Positions 32,216 to 40,789 of a stretch of DNA of 46,998 nt are shown here, piece after piece. Where the stretch lies: assembly GCA_902800355.1 (NCBI GenBank), contig CADCEE010000016.1, positions 1 through 46,998 on the forward strand, given 5' to 3'. A program made the translations under genes and the position numbers. The DNA comes from an uncultured Erysipelotrichaceae bacterium (lineage in GTDB: Bacteria; Bacillota_I; Bacilli_A; RFN20; CAG-826). Numbering within the stretch: the stretch's first letter is position 1; the number at the start of each line of letters is the position of its first letter. The notes below the pieces were generated by a model, which made no database searches, was not told the origin of the DNA, and saw only the letters and a program-made list of their open reading frames with translations.

Positions 32216-32500
32216 ATGATGTTTAAATTAGATTTACAACTCTTTGCTTCTAAAAAGGGTGTTGGTTCCACTAAAAACGGCCGTGATTCCGCTGGTCGTA
32301 GGTTAGGTGCTAAAGTCGCTGATGGACAATGGTGCCATGCCGGTAGCATTATCTACCGTCAAAGAGGTACAAGAATTTATCCAGGCGAAAATACCAAAAA
32401 GGGTAAGGATGATACAATCTTTGCTTTAGTAAGCGGAGTTGTTAAATACGAACGCTTAGGTAAAGATCGTAAGCAAGTCAGAGTTGTTGCTGACAAATAA
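32216..32500 (+). CDS. rpmA: 50S ribosomal protein L27 with Prp-cleavable N-terminal extension
   Basis: About 94 residues. The N-terminus [11 protein letters not shown] precedes the mature start [14 protein letters not shown]; the motif L-Q-L-F-A is the Prp cleavage site known from Staphylococcus aureus (L-Q-F-F-A). The mature N-terminal arm reaches the peptidyl-transferase centre. Start could be 32216 or 32219; an ATG at 32204 overlaps the AAAGGA Shine-Dalgarno and is less likely. Confidence 0.96.
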   Translation: MMFKLDLQLFASKKGVGSTKNGRDSAGRRLGAKVADGQWCHAGSIIYRQRGTRIYPGENTKKGKDDTIFALVSGVVKYERLGKDRKQVRVVADK

Positions 32501-32520
32501 GCAAAATTAAAATGCATATT

Positions 32521-32546
32521 AGACCACATTAAATTGTGGTCTTTTA
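32521..32546 (+). terminator. Intrinsic terminator after rpmA
   Basis: AGACCACA / TGTGGTCT stem (32521-32542) around TTAAAT with T-rich tail. Confidence 0.93.
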
Positions 32547-32574
32547 TTATTTTTTATAGTAACATATTTTATAT

Positions 32575-33850
32575 ATGTTTATCGATCGAGCTGTTATTGA
32601 AGTTAGAAGTGGCAAAGGTGGCGACGGAGCCATCGCTTTTAGACGCGAGAAATATGTGCCTAAAGGTGGACCTGCTGGAGGAAATGGAGGAAGAGGCGCT
32701 TCCATCATTTTAAAGGCTAACAGCAAGATCAATACTTTATTTAATTTTCGTCACTCCAAATGCTTTATTGGAGAAGATGGTGAAAAAGGTGGAATTAAAA
32801 ACCAATATGGCAAAAATAGTGAAGATGTCATTATTGAAGTCCCAGTTGGTACGATGGTCTTTGAAGAAAAAGAACATAAGTTCCTTGGCGACCTTTCTCA
32901 AGACGGCTTAACTTTAAAAGTCGCTAAAGGGGGGAGAGGCGGAAGAGGTAATACTTGTTTTAAAAGCTCCACTAATAGAGTTCCTCGTATTGCCGAAAAC
33001 GGCGAACCTGGAATCTAAAAGATTAATTCTTGAATTAAAATTACTTGCTGATGTTGGTTTAGTTGGATTCCCAAGTGTTGGTAAATCCACTTTATTATCT
33101 GTTGTGAGTAGTGCGAAACCTGAAATCGCCGATTACCCATTTACCACAATTATTCCTAATTTAGGGGTAGTAAGAGTTAAAGACGGACGTAGCTTTGTTT
33201 TAGCGGACCTTCCAGGAATTATTGAAGGTGCCCATCAAGGTAAAGGTTTAGGCTTACAATTTTTAAGACATATTGAAAGATGTAGAATTATCGTTCATGT
33301 CATAGACATGTCTGAATCCGGAAGAGACCCGGTTAGTGATTATAAGATTATTCAAAAAGAGCTAAAAGAATACGGCTTTGGTTTAGACAAAAGACCAGTG
33401 ATAGTTGTAGCCTCTAAAATGGATGAAGAAGGGGCAATAGATAGACTTAAGGAATTTGAAAAGAAGACCAAAGTTAAATGTTTACCAATTTCTGCTTTAA
33501 CTGAAGAAGGAGTGGAAGAATTACTCTATCGCTGCGCTGATTTACTTGATAAGACTCCAGCCTTCCCATTATTTGATAAAGATGAAGAGGAACTTGAAAA
33601 CAAAGTCTATACACTTCCAGAAGAAGAAAAAGAATTTGAAATCAAACATCCTACAAATAACACATGGGTTATTACCGGAGATAAAATTATTAAATTTTAT
33701 AGGATGACTAATATCTCCACAGATGATGGAATGATGAAGTTATTAACTAGATTAAGAAAACTCAAAGTTGATGATAAATTAGAAGAATTAGGAGCAAAAG
33801 ATGGCGATCTCGTCTATTTAGACGATTTTACATTTGAATATTTTAGATAA
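32575..33850 (+). pseudogene. obg: Obg/CgtA GTPase, reading frame interrupted near 33011
   Basis: Obg is an essential ribosome-assembly and stress GTPase. The frame from 32575 encodes the glycine-rich Obg fold (147 residues) and stops at TAA 33016. The rest (G domain with G-F-P-S-V-G-K-S-T, D-L-P-G-I-I-E-G-A, and the OCT domain to 33850) continues one frame over. Family sequences read N-G-E-P-G then ten residues to the L-E-L-K; here that length is kept only if GGA and GAA, now sharing bases 33011-33012, are separated, so two nucleotides (GA) appear lost. This is a sequencing/assembly error, a real lesion, or less likely recoding. The start has no Shine-Dalgarno. Confidence 0.88.
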
Positions 33851-33852
33851 AT

Positions 33853-34590
33853 ATGAAACTAGAAGAATATTTAAAAGTCATTGAGAAGTTTGTTAGTGAT
33901 TATCTTAAGGATAGTCATATGAAGCATTATGTTTTAGGTCTTTCTGGCGGAGTTGATTCTTCTTTATGCGCTGCTATTTTAAAAGCCGCAGTTGGTAAAG
34001 AAAACTTTACTTGCATTAATATGCCAATAGATTCTAATCCAGCTGATCAAATTGACGCTGCTCAACTTGCTAAAGACTTGGATTTAAATTATCTAGTCAT
34101 CGATGGCAGTGAATCATTTCATAAAACTGTCGAAGAATTTAAAAAGCAAGGCATTGAACTAGATAGATCCACATTATCTAACTTAAAAGTTAGAATTAGA
34201 ATGACAATTCTATACGCCTACGCTCAAAAGATGTCAGGCTTAGTTGTGGGAACTGACAATATGGACGAAAGATATACCGGTTACTTCACTAAATATGGTG
34301 ATGGTGCAGCTGATATATTACCAATTGTTCATCTCACTAAAGGTGAAGTGGTTAAAGCTTGTAAATTATATGGAATTAGAGATTATCTAGCAGAAAGAGT
34401 TCCAACCGCTGGATTATTTGAAGGACAAACTGATGAAACAGAAATGGGCGTGAAATACGCTGATTTAGATAAATATTTATTGAACGAAAAAATTGATGAA
34501 AAGAGTGTTGAAAGAATCGAACACTTACATCGAATTAGTGAACATAAAAGATTACCTATACCGACTCCAAAGGAGTTTATTAGAGACTAA
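33853..34590 (+). CDS. nadE: NH3-dependent NAD synthetase
   Basis: The 245-residue ATP-pyrophosphatase-type enzyme makes NAD from deamido-NAD, ATP and ammonia. It has the PP-loop S-G-G-V-D-S-S (31-37), the G-T-D-N-M-D-E-R-Y-T-G-Y-F-T-K-Y-G-D-G segment and K-G-E-V. It lacks the glutaminase domain, so it needs free ammonia. The start is 2 nt after obg. Its stop overlaps a tiny membrane-peptide ORF (TAATG). Confidence 0.95.
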   Translation: MKLEEYLKVIEKFVSDYLKDSHMKHYVLGLSGGVDSSLCAAILKAAVGKENFTCINMPIDSNPADQIDAAQLAKDLDLNYLVIDGSESFHKTVEEFKKQGIELDRSTLSNLKVRIRMTILYAYAQKMSGLVVGTDNMDERYTGYFTKYGDGAADILPIVHLTKGEVVKACKLYGIRDYLAERVPTAGLFEGQTDETEMGVKYADLDKYLLNEKIDEKSVERIEHLHRISEHKRLPIPTPKEFIRD

Positions 34591-34679
34591 TGAAAAAGGT
34601 AGATTTGGTCTTTTTAAGCGGAGTAATTGCATCAGTTATTGCTTTAGCAATAATGTTACTTTTTATACTTATCAATTAA
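34590..34679 (+). CDS. 29-residue single-helix membrane peptide
   Basis: M-K-K-V-D-L-V-F-L then a continuous hydrophobic helix to the C-terminal I-N. The ATG overlaps the nadE stop (TAATG), and the stop is followed at once by AAGGAGG of ruvA. The tight fit on both sides and the lysine-plus-helix pattern argue for a real small protein, but the length makes chance possible. No family recognised. Confidence 0.5.
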   Translation: MKKVDLVFLSGVIASVIALAIMLLFILIN

Positions 34680-34691
34680 GGAGGTAAAACT

Positions 34692-35243
34692 ATGATTTAT
34701 TTCTTAAGAGGTGAAATCCATCAAGTGGACGCTGATAGCGTAGTTATCGACGTTAATGATGTCGGCTATCAAGTATTGGTGTCTCATGCTAATAACTACG
34801 AAGTTGGTCAAAAAGTACTTCTATATACTTATAACGTAGTTAGAGAAGATGAGAATTATCTAATCGGTTTTTCTGATATTGAAGAAAGAAACGTTTTCCT
34901 CTCCTTAATCAAAGTTAAAGGCTTAGGACCGAAAACAGTAATCGGGGCCTTAAGTGCAACTACCCCACAAGATGTGATTAACGCCATTAGTTCCAATAAC
35001 GTTGCTTTCTTAAAGAAATTACCAGGTTTAGGAGCAAAGGCTGCTGGACAAATCATCTTAGATTTAAAAGGTGAACTAACTGGCTCTAAAGGTAATCCAA
35101 AACAATATGAAGAAGTATATGATGCATTAAAGACGTTAGGCTTTAAAGGAGCGGCCATTGACCGTGTCTTAGCCACAATTAATGAACCAAATGCTAGTAC
35201 TGAAGAAATTTTAAGAATTGCTTTAAGCAGGTTAAGAAAATAA
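34692..35243 (+). CDS. ruvA: Holliday junction branch-migration protein RuvA
   Basis: The 183-residue protein has the OB-fold domain ([20 protein letters not shown]), two helix-hairpin-helix motifs ([30 protein letters not shown]) and the C-terminal UBA-like domain that contacts RuvB. It binds four-way junctions. Strong Shine-Dalgarno TAAGGAGG. ruvB starts 1 nt after the stop. Confidence 0.96.
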   Translation: MIYFLRGEIHQVDADSVVIDVNDVGYQVLVSHANNYEVGQKVLLYTYNVVREDENYLIGFSDIEERNVFLSLIKVKGLGPKTVIGALSATTPQDVINAISSNNVAFLKKLPGLGAKAAGQIILDLKGELTGSKGNPKQYEEVYDALKTLGFKGAAIDRVLATINEPNASTEEILRIALSRLRK

Positions 35244-35244
35244 T

Positions 35245-36246
35245 ATGAGTAGATTATTAGATGCTAAACCGAATCAAGAAGAATCACTAGATACTTCTTT
35301 AAGACCCGTTACTTTAAAAGAGTATGTTGGTCAATCAGACCTCAAGGAAAACCTTAAGGTTTTTATCGGTGCTGCTTTACATAGAAATGAGCCACTTGAT
35401 CATGTTTTATTATATGGCCCACCAGGCTTAGGTAAGACCACACTCGCCCATGTTATCGCCCATGAAATGAAGACTAATATCAAAGTGGTGACTGGTACTA
35501 CAATTGAAAAAACTGGCGATCTAGCCGCTATATTATCGGAATTAGAGCCAGGAGATGTTTTATTTATCGATGAAATTCATCGCTTACCTAGAGTGGTTGA
35601 AGAATCTTTATATTCCGCGATGGAAGACTTTAGATTCGACATTATTATTAACAAAGACACTGCTAGTAAATCTTTAAGCATTAATCTGCCTCCATTTACT
35701 TTAATTGGAGCGACTACTAGAGCTGGTGATTTATCTGCTCCTTTAAGAGCAAGATTTGGCATAGTGGAGAAACTTAATTTCTACTCTGTTGATGAAATCA
35801 AAGATATCGTTAAGCGCACTGCACGTGTGTTAAATACCGAGATTGATAAAGAAGCGGAATTAGAGATTGCCAAAAGAAGTCGTGGCACCCCTAGAATTGC
35901 CAATCGTTTATTTAAACGTGTTAGAGACTTTGCCAACTATCAACATAAAGATGTGATATCACATTATGACGCGATTAATGCTTTAAATGCATTAAAAGTT
36001 GATTCAATTGGCTTAGATGATGTTGATATACGTTACTTAAATACTTTAATTGATAGATTCAGAGGTGGACCAGTAGGGTTAGAAACTCTTGCTAACGCCA
36101 TCGGAGAAGAAATCATGAATCTAGAAGATGTATATGAACCATATTTATTACAAATCGGATTTATTGATCGTACCCCTAGAGGTAGGGTGGCTAGCGATAA
36201 AGCATATAAACACTTAAAAATTACTCATCAAGAATCACTTTTGTGA
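35245..36246 (+). CDS. ruvB: Holliday junction branch-migration ATPase RuvB
   Basis: The 333-residue AAA+ motor has Walker [10 protein letters not shown] (58-66), Walker B F-I-D-E-I-H, sensor 1 G-A-T-T-R-A-G, and the winged-helix C-terminus with [10 protein letters not shown]. It stops with TGA. In Bacillus queA and tgt follow; here secDF comes next after 113 nt. Confidence 0.97.
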   Translation: MSRLLDAKPNQEESLDTSLRPVTLKEYVGQSDLKENLKVFIGAALHRNEPLDHVLLYGPPGLGKTTLAHVIAHEMKTNIKVVTGTTIEKTGDLAAILSELEPGDVLFIDEIHRLPRVVEESLYSAMEDFRFDIIINKDTASKSLSINLPPFTLIGATTRAGDLSAPLRARFGIVEKLNFYSVDEIKDIVKRTARVLNTEIDKEAELEIAKRSRGTPRIANRLFKRVRDFANYQHKDVISHYDAINALNALKVDSIGLDDVDIRYLNTLIDRFRGGPVGLETLANAIGEEIMNLEDVYEPYLLQIGFIDRTPRGRVASDKAYKHLKITHQESLL

Positions 36247-36257
36247 TTACGTATATA

Positions 36258-36326
36258 GCGCGTACGCAATAAATAATTGAATAATGTGAGTAAATGATGT
36301 ATTTTATTCACTAGGCGCGTTTGCGC
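36258..36326 (+). promoter_or_regulatory. secDF upstream region with GC-rich palindromic elements and a hairpin over the -10
   Basis: In an AT-rich gap two GC-rich boxes stand out: GCGCGTACGC (36258-36267) and GCGCGTTTGCGC (36315-36326). Between them GTGAGTAAA (36286-36294) pairs with TTTATTCAC (36303-36311), one G-T wobble, overlapping a likely promoter TTGAAT (36277-36282), 17 nt, TATTTT (36300-36305). The layout suggests an operator-controlled promoter; no regulator is identified. Confidence 0.45.
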
Positions 36327-36359
36327 AAGACTGTTGAAATTAACTGGAGGTATCTAGAT

Positions 36360-39062
36360 ATGAGAAGATTATGGGCATACATTATTGTAGTCTTCGCTGC
36401 TGTTGTTGCAGTTATTGCCTCTTTCCCTGGAGTTGTTAAAGGTTTAGCAAAAGACGGTGAATTTGAAACTCGTCGTGTATTCACTTTCCAACTTACTGAA
36501 AGAGATAATGAACTCGACCCAGACGTTACACCAAAAGAACTTACTGATAACAGCGCTAAAGATGTTGCTGATATCATGAAGGCAAGATTAGAAACATATA
36601 ATGTTTCTTCTTATGATTTAAAAACTGTCGGTAACGACATGATTACTGTTTCTTTTGCTGCAGAAAGCGATAGTAAATATCAACAAATCATTACCTATTT
36701 AGGTTTTAGTGGTTCATTTGCTTTAGTTAATAAAAACAACAATTTAGTCGAAGGAAAAGAATTCCTTAATGGTGCAGCCTACACCAAATCATACGCAGTT
36801 AACGAATACCCAACAGTCATTATTCCAGTTAAAACAGACGCCACCTCCTATACCGAATTAATTGAAGGATGTGTTTCTAAGCCAGAAGAAGAAACTGAAG
36901 GTGAAGGCGATGATGCTACCACTAAAGAAATCGGTAGAATCTATGTTTTATATAACTGGCAAAAAGGTGAAACCTACGATATTTTAACCGAAACTAATCA
37001 ATTAAGCGCCAAAACATTATTAACAATCAACTTCGAATTAGACGAAGAGAAAACCGGCTTATATTACGATAGTAACAAGAACTCATTCTCTCAAGTTTGT
37101 GGCTTCCGTGATGCTAATGGAAACGGCTATGCTGATCCAAGCGAAGTGCGTGAAGCTTATGCTCAAGCCGATTATTATGTGAATTTATTCTCTGCTTCTG
37201 CTTATGATTACGAAGTAAAATGTATTAAAGGACTTGCAGATGGCACTAAAGAATATTTAGTTGCTAAGACCGAACAAGTCACTAATCCAGATACTGGAAG
37301 ATTAGTATGGAACCGTACTTTAACAGCGGTTGTTGCTTTAACTATTATTGTCTCCTTATTACTCGTATTCTTCTATAAAGCAGGTGCTGCTAGCGTTATT
37401 GCTACAGCTCTTGTCTCAACTTTTATCACATTATTAATAATGGTGAGAACTGGTCTAGCATATAACTCCTTAGGAGTTGTGGGACTTGTAGTCGTGGCTT
37501 TATTATCAATTGTCAGCGGTATCATCTACTTAAATAAACTCAAAGAAGATTCCTATAAAGGCCACACTTTAAAGAAAGCTAACGCTGAAGCAAGTAAGAA
37601 AAGTTTATTACCAATTATTGATATCCACGTTGTCGGATTAATTATCGGTGTTATGCTTTATGCATTAGGTGGCACCCCTCTTAGAACTATCTCTGCTGTA
37701 TTAGCAATTGGTAGCATTATCTCTGGCTTATTCAGTGTTTTTGGCTTAAAAGGTTTAATGTGGTTAATCACTAACGCCACAGTTATGAATGGTCGCTACG
37801 ATTTACTTGGCATTAATAAAGAAAATGTCCCAGATCATATGGCAGAAGAAAAACAAACATATTATGGTCCATACGCTGATAAAGAATTCTCAAAGAATAA
37901 AAAACCGGTTGGATTTGCCGCTATTGGAGTATTTGTCCTTTCTTTAGCGGGTGTTATTACCTTTGCAAGTCTTAGAGGTGGGAACTTATTTAAACAACCT
38001 CAATCTCAATCATTAGGTAATGAAATCTACGTGCAAAATAGAATTTTAGTCACTAACGATGAGACTTCTCCATTAACTGATGCTACTTTAGATACCATCT
38101 TAGATGACATCTTAATTGCCGAGAAGAGTAACGTCGAAATCGATGAGGCTAAAGAAGAAACTTATGTCACATTAAAAGAATGCGTTAGCGATAAGATTTT
38201 ATTCACAACTTCTGAAACCCTTGTTGAAGAGAGTTTAACTCATAACTATGTAAATACATATTTCCGTTTGACTTTGTCAAAACAATTATCTGGAGAAGAA
38301 GTGGCTCGCGTTAGAGGCGAAACTTCTACCACATTAAATGAAGTTTTAAGTGAATACTTTGATGCAACTGCAACATTTACTACTTCTGTTAGTAACAAGA
38401 TGCAATTAAAAACAGTTAGCACTGTTATTAATCCTGCATCTCCAAAATGGGATAAAGTCATTTTAGGAACTTATATTGCGGTATTAATTGTCACCGTCTA
38501 TTTAATGCTTAGATATCGTTTAAGTCGTGGTTTATCCTCGCTTATTTTCCCAGTTGTTAGTAGCTTAATTACCATCGGTATTATGCTTTTACTCAACTTA
38601 TTCTTAAATATGTCTGCCTCAGTTATTATTGCCGCTCCAATTGTCTGTCTATTTAGCTATTTATATCTCATTCAATTCTATAATCGTGAAAGAGAATTAT
38701 TACTTGAAGATAAAGTTAAAGATAATTCTAAGGAACATCGTGCTGAAGTTGCTAAACGTGCTTTAGGTATGGCATATGCCCCAATTCTAGTAACTGCGGT
38801 TATTGGAATTTACTGCTTAATTAACTTCTTTGGCTTCGCTCCATCAGTGATGTCTATTGCTTATGCTGCTATGTTTATTGGCGCACTTATCGCTTTAGGT
38901 TTATCACAAGTTCTTGTGGTGCCAGTTTGTAATTGGTTATTTAACTTATTCTCTAAAGTGAAAATTAACACCAAACCAAGAGAAAGCAAAAAGAACAAAA
39001 ATAAACCAGTTAAGAAATCCGCAGAACCTGAAGAAGCGATCTTTATTGGTATTAACGATTAA
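36360..39062 (+). CDS. secDF: Fused preprotein translocase subunit SecDF
   Basis: The 900-residue protein joins SecD-like and SecF-like halves, each with an N-terminal helix, a large extracytoplasmic domain and a bundle of membrane helices (about 12 in total). It uses proton motive force to aid protein export. The order ruvAB-secDF-recJ agrees with Bacillus. It is longer than Bacillus SecDF, mainly in a loop of about 90 residues with extra hydrophobic segments between the halves. The SecD glycine motif G-L-D-L-x-G-G is not evident, so the sequence is divergent. CTGGAGG sets the start at 36360. The C-terminus is Lys-rich. Confidence 0.85.
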   Translation: MRRLWAYIIVVFAAVVAVIASFPGVVKGLAKDGEFETRRVFTFQLTERDNELDPDVTPKELTDNSAKDVADIMKARLETYNVSSYDLKTVGNDMITVSFAAESDSKYQQIITYLGFSGSFALVNKNNNLVEGKEFLNGAAYTKSYAVNEYPTVIIPVKTDATSYTELIEGCVSKPEEETEGEGDDATTKEIGRIYVLYNWQKGETYDILTETNQLSAKTLLTINFELDEEKTGLYYDSNKNSFSQVCGFRDANGNGYADPSEVREAYAQADYYVNLFSASAYDYEVKCIKGLADGTKEYLVAKTEQVTNPDTGRLVWNRTLTAVVALTIIVSLLLVFFYKAGAASVIATALVSTFITLLIMVRTGLAYNSLGVVGLVVVALLSIVSGIIYLNKLKEDSYKGHTLKKANAEASKKSLLPIIDIHVVGLIIGVMLYALGGTPLRTISAVLAIGSIISGLFSVFGLKGLMWLITNATVMNGRYDLLGINKENVPDHMAEEKQTYYGPYADKEFSKNKKPVGFAAIGVFVLSLAGVITFASLRGGNLFKQPQSQSLGNEIYVQNRILVTNDETSPLTDATLDTILDDILIAEKSNVEIDEAKEETYVTLKECVSDKILFTTSETLVEESLTHNYVNTYFRLTLSKQLSGEEVARVRGETSTTLNEVLSEYFDATATFTTSVSNKMQLKTVSTVINPASPKWDKVILGTYIAVLIVTVYLMLRYRLSRGLSSLIFPVVSSLITIGIMLLLNLFLNMSASVIIAAPIVCLFSYLYLIQFYNRERELLLEDKVKDNSKEHRAEVAKRALGMAYAPILVTAVIGIYCLINFFGFAPSVMSIAYAAMFIGALIALGLSQVLVVPVCNWLFNLFSKVKINTKPRESKKNKNKPVKKSAEPEEAIFIGIND

Positions 39063-39070
39063 TTTAAATT

Positions 39071-39094
39071 GCTACACTTATGTGTAGCTTTTTT
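39071..39094 (+). terminator. Intrinsic terminator after secDF
   Basis: GCTACAC / GTGTAGC stem around TTAT, then T6. recJ begins only 8 nt later, so recJ either reads through or has its own weak promoter. Confidence 0.9.
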
Positions 39095-39101
39095 AACTTA
39101 T

Positions 39102-40658
39102 ATGAATAAATCCTTATTAGAACGACTTTTAGACTATTATCAGATTAGTTATGAGGATTATCTTAAAATCACTAAGAATACCTCGTTACTATCTTTTAGT
39201 GATGGTCATCAATTTAACGATATTGATAAGGCTGTTAATTTAGTTAAAGAAGTAATCGCTAATAAAGGAAAAATCGTGATTTACGGTGATTATGATGCAG
39301 ATGGAATCATGGGAACATCAATCTTAGTGAAGATGTTTCAATATCTTGATGTCGTAGTCGATTATTATATTCCTAATCGCTATATAGACGGGTATGGGCT
39401 TAATATGATTCACGCTCAAGAATATATCGATGCTAAATATGATTTAGTGATTACTGTAGATAACGGAATTACCGCTTTTGAACCTATTGATTTACTTCGT
39501 AAAAATGGAATTAAGGTTTTGATATTAGATCATCATCAAACTCAAGATACAGTCCCTAACGCTGATGCGGTATGTCACCCAATATATTCCAAATTTGGGG
39601 AAGTGAGTTCTAGTGGCGCTTTTACCGCTTTTATGTTCTCAATCTCTTTATTAGGTCGAGTTGATAAATATTTATCGATATTAGCTTCTATTTCTTTAAT
39701 TAGCGATATGATGCCTTTATTAGAATATAACCGTAATTTATTAAGAAGTGTTTTTGACGTTTATAGACACGGTGAATTTTTAGCGGTTGATTTATTAGGA
39801 GATAAAGAAGAATTTAACGAACAATTGATTGGAATGAAAATTGCTCCAAGAATCAATGCAATTGGTCGATTATGTGAAGATACTTCTATTAATGAAATTG
39901 TGAAATATTTTGTTACTGATGACAAAGATTTCATTTTGTCCTACTTTTCTCATATTTTAGAGATGAATGACGCTAGAAAAAGTCTATCAAAAGAAGAAAT
40001 TGATGAAAGCAAAATATCTCCCGAAGATAAAGCGATAGTGTTATTGGGAGATTATAAAGAAGGAATCATTGGTCTTGTTGCCAACTCCATTATGAATAAA
40101 TATCATTTACCAACAGTGATTTTCACAAAAACTTTAGATGGAAGTCTTAAAGGAAGCGCCAGAGCCCCTGAAGGATTTGGTATTGTAGAAGCCTTTAATG
40201 AATTAAGTGATATTTTATTAACTAGCGGTGGTCACGCTATGGCGGGAGGCTGCTCCATTTTAAAAAAAGATTATATAGAATTTGTACGTAGATTTAAAGA
40301 AATTGCTAAGAAGAAACCTTTTATAAAGGTTGAACATAAAACTATTGATATTGGAATGAGTGAACTGATTTTAGAAAACTACGAATTAATTCATTCCTTT
40401 TCCCCGTTTGGAGAATCTTGGCCAGCTCCATTATTTAAATTGTCTCGTATTAAAGTAAGTTCATTAACTTATTCTAGAGATCATAATCACATTATTACTA
40501 GTTTAGGTAATAGATTAAAGATTGTTTATTTTAATTATCCAAAAGAGGATTTAGAGTCCTCTAGTTTTGTGGATTTTATCGGCCAAATTAACAAAAAAGA
40601 ATATAAAGGCTTTGTCTATTTAGAATTCTTAGTTAAAGAGATGAATCCGAGTAGATAA
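39102..40658 (+). CDS. recJ: Single-stranded-DNA exonuclease RecJ (DHH/DHHA1)
   Basis: The 518-residue protein has the DHH-family motifs D63-Y-D65-A-D67-G and D143-H-H145, an S-S-G-A motif III region, and the DHHA1 domain with G-S-A-R-A-P and G-G-H-A-M-A-G-G. It digests 5' ends of single-stranded DNA in repair. It is shorter than Bacillus RecJ (about 786), lacking C-terminal extensions. I chose ATG 39102; no Shine-Dalgarno is present and a longer reading would run through the terminator hairpin. Placed between secDF and rel as in Bacillus, without apt. Confidence 0.9.
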   Translation: MNKSLLERLLDYYQISYEDYLKITKNTSLLSFSDGHQFNDIDKAVNLVKEVIANKGKIVIYGDYDADGIMGTSILVKMFQYLDVVVDYYIPNRYIDGYGLNMIHAQEYIDAKYDLVITVDNGITAFEPIDLLRKNGIKVLILDHHQTQDTVPNADAVCHPIYSKFGEVSSSGAFTAFMFSISLLGRVDKYLSILASISLISDMMPLLEYNRNLLRSVFDVYRHGEFLAVDLLGDKEEFNEQLIGMKIAPRINAIGRLCEDTSINEIVKYFVTDDKDFILSYFSHILEMNDARKSLSKEEIDESKISPEDKAIVLLGDYKEGIIGLVANSIMNKYHLPTVIFTKTLDGSLKGSARAPEGFGIVEAFNELSDILLTSGGHAMAGGCSILKKDYIEFVRRFKEIAKKKPFIKVEHKTIDIGMSELILENYELIHSFSPFGESWPAPLFKLSRIKVSSLTYSRDHNHIITSLGNRLKIVYFNYPKEDLESSSFVDFIGQINKKEYKGFVYLEFLVKEMNPSR

Positions 40659-40706
40659 TATTTAAACTACATATTCTCTACTTTATTTTATAAAACATAT
40701 ATAAAT

Positions 40707-40733
40707 GAATCGCCTGAAACGATTCTATTTTTT
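40707..40733 (+). terminator. Probable intrinsic terminator after recJ
   Basis: GAATCG / CGATTC stem (40707-40725) with a 7-nt loop, followed by a run of seven Ts. Confidence 0.75.
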
Positions 40734-40776
40734 TATTAAGTAATTTTTATTACTTTATTAAAGCAATAAATAAGAC

Positions 40777-40782
40777 TAAAAT
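40777..40782 (+). promoter_or_regulatory. -10 box of rel-hisS-aspS (leaderless layout)
   Basis: TAAAAT ends 7 nt before the ATG at 40790; the -35 is weak (TTTATT near 40754). No Shine-Dalgarno is present. Confidence 0.4.
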
Positions 40783-40789
40783 AATTTAC

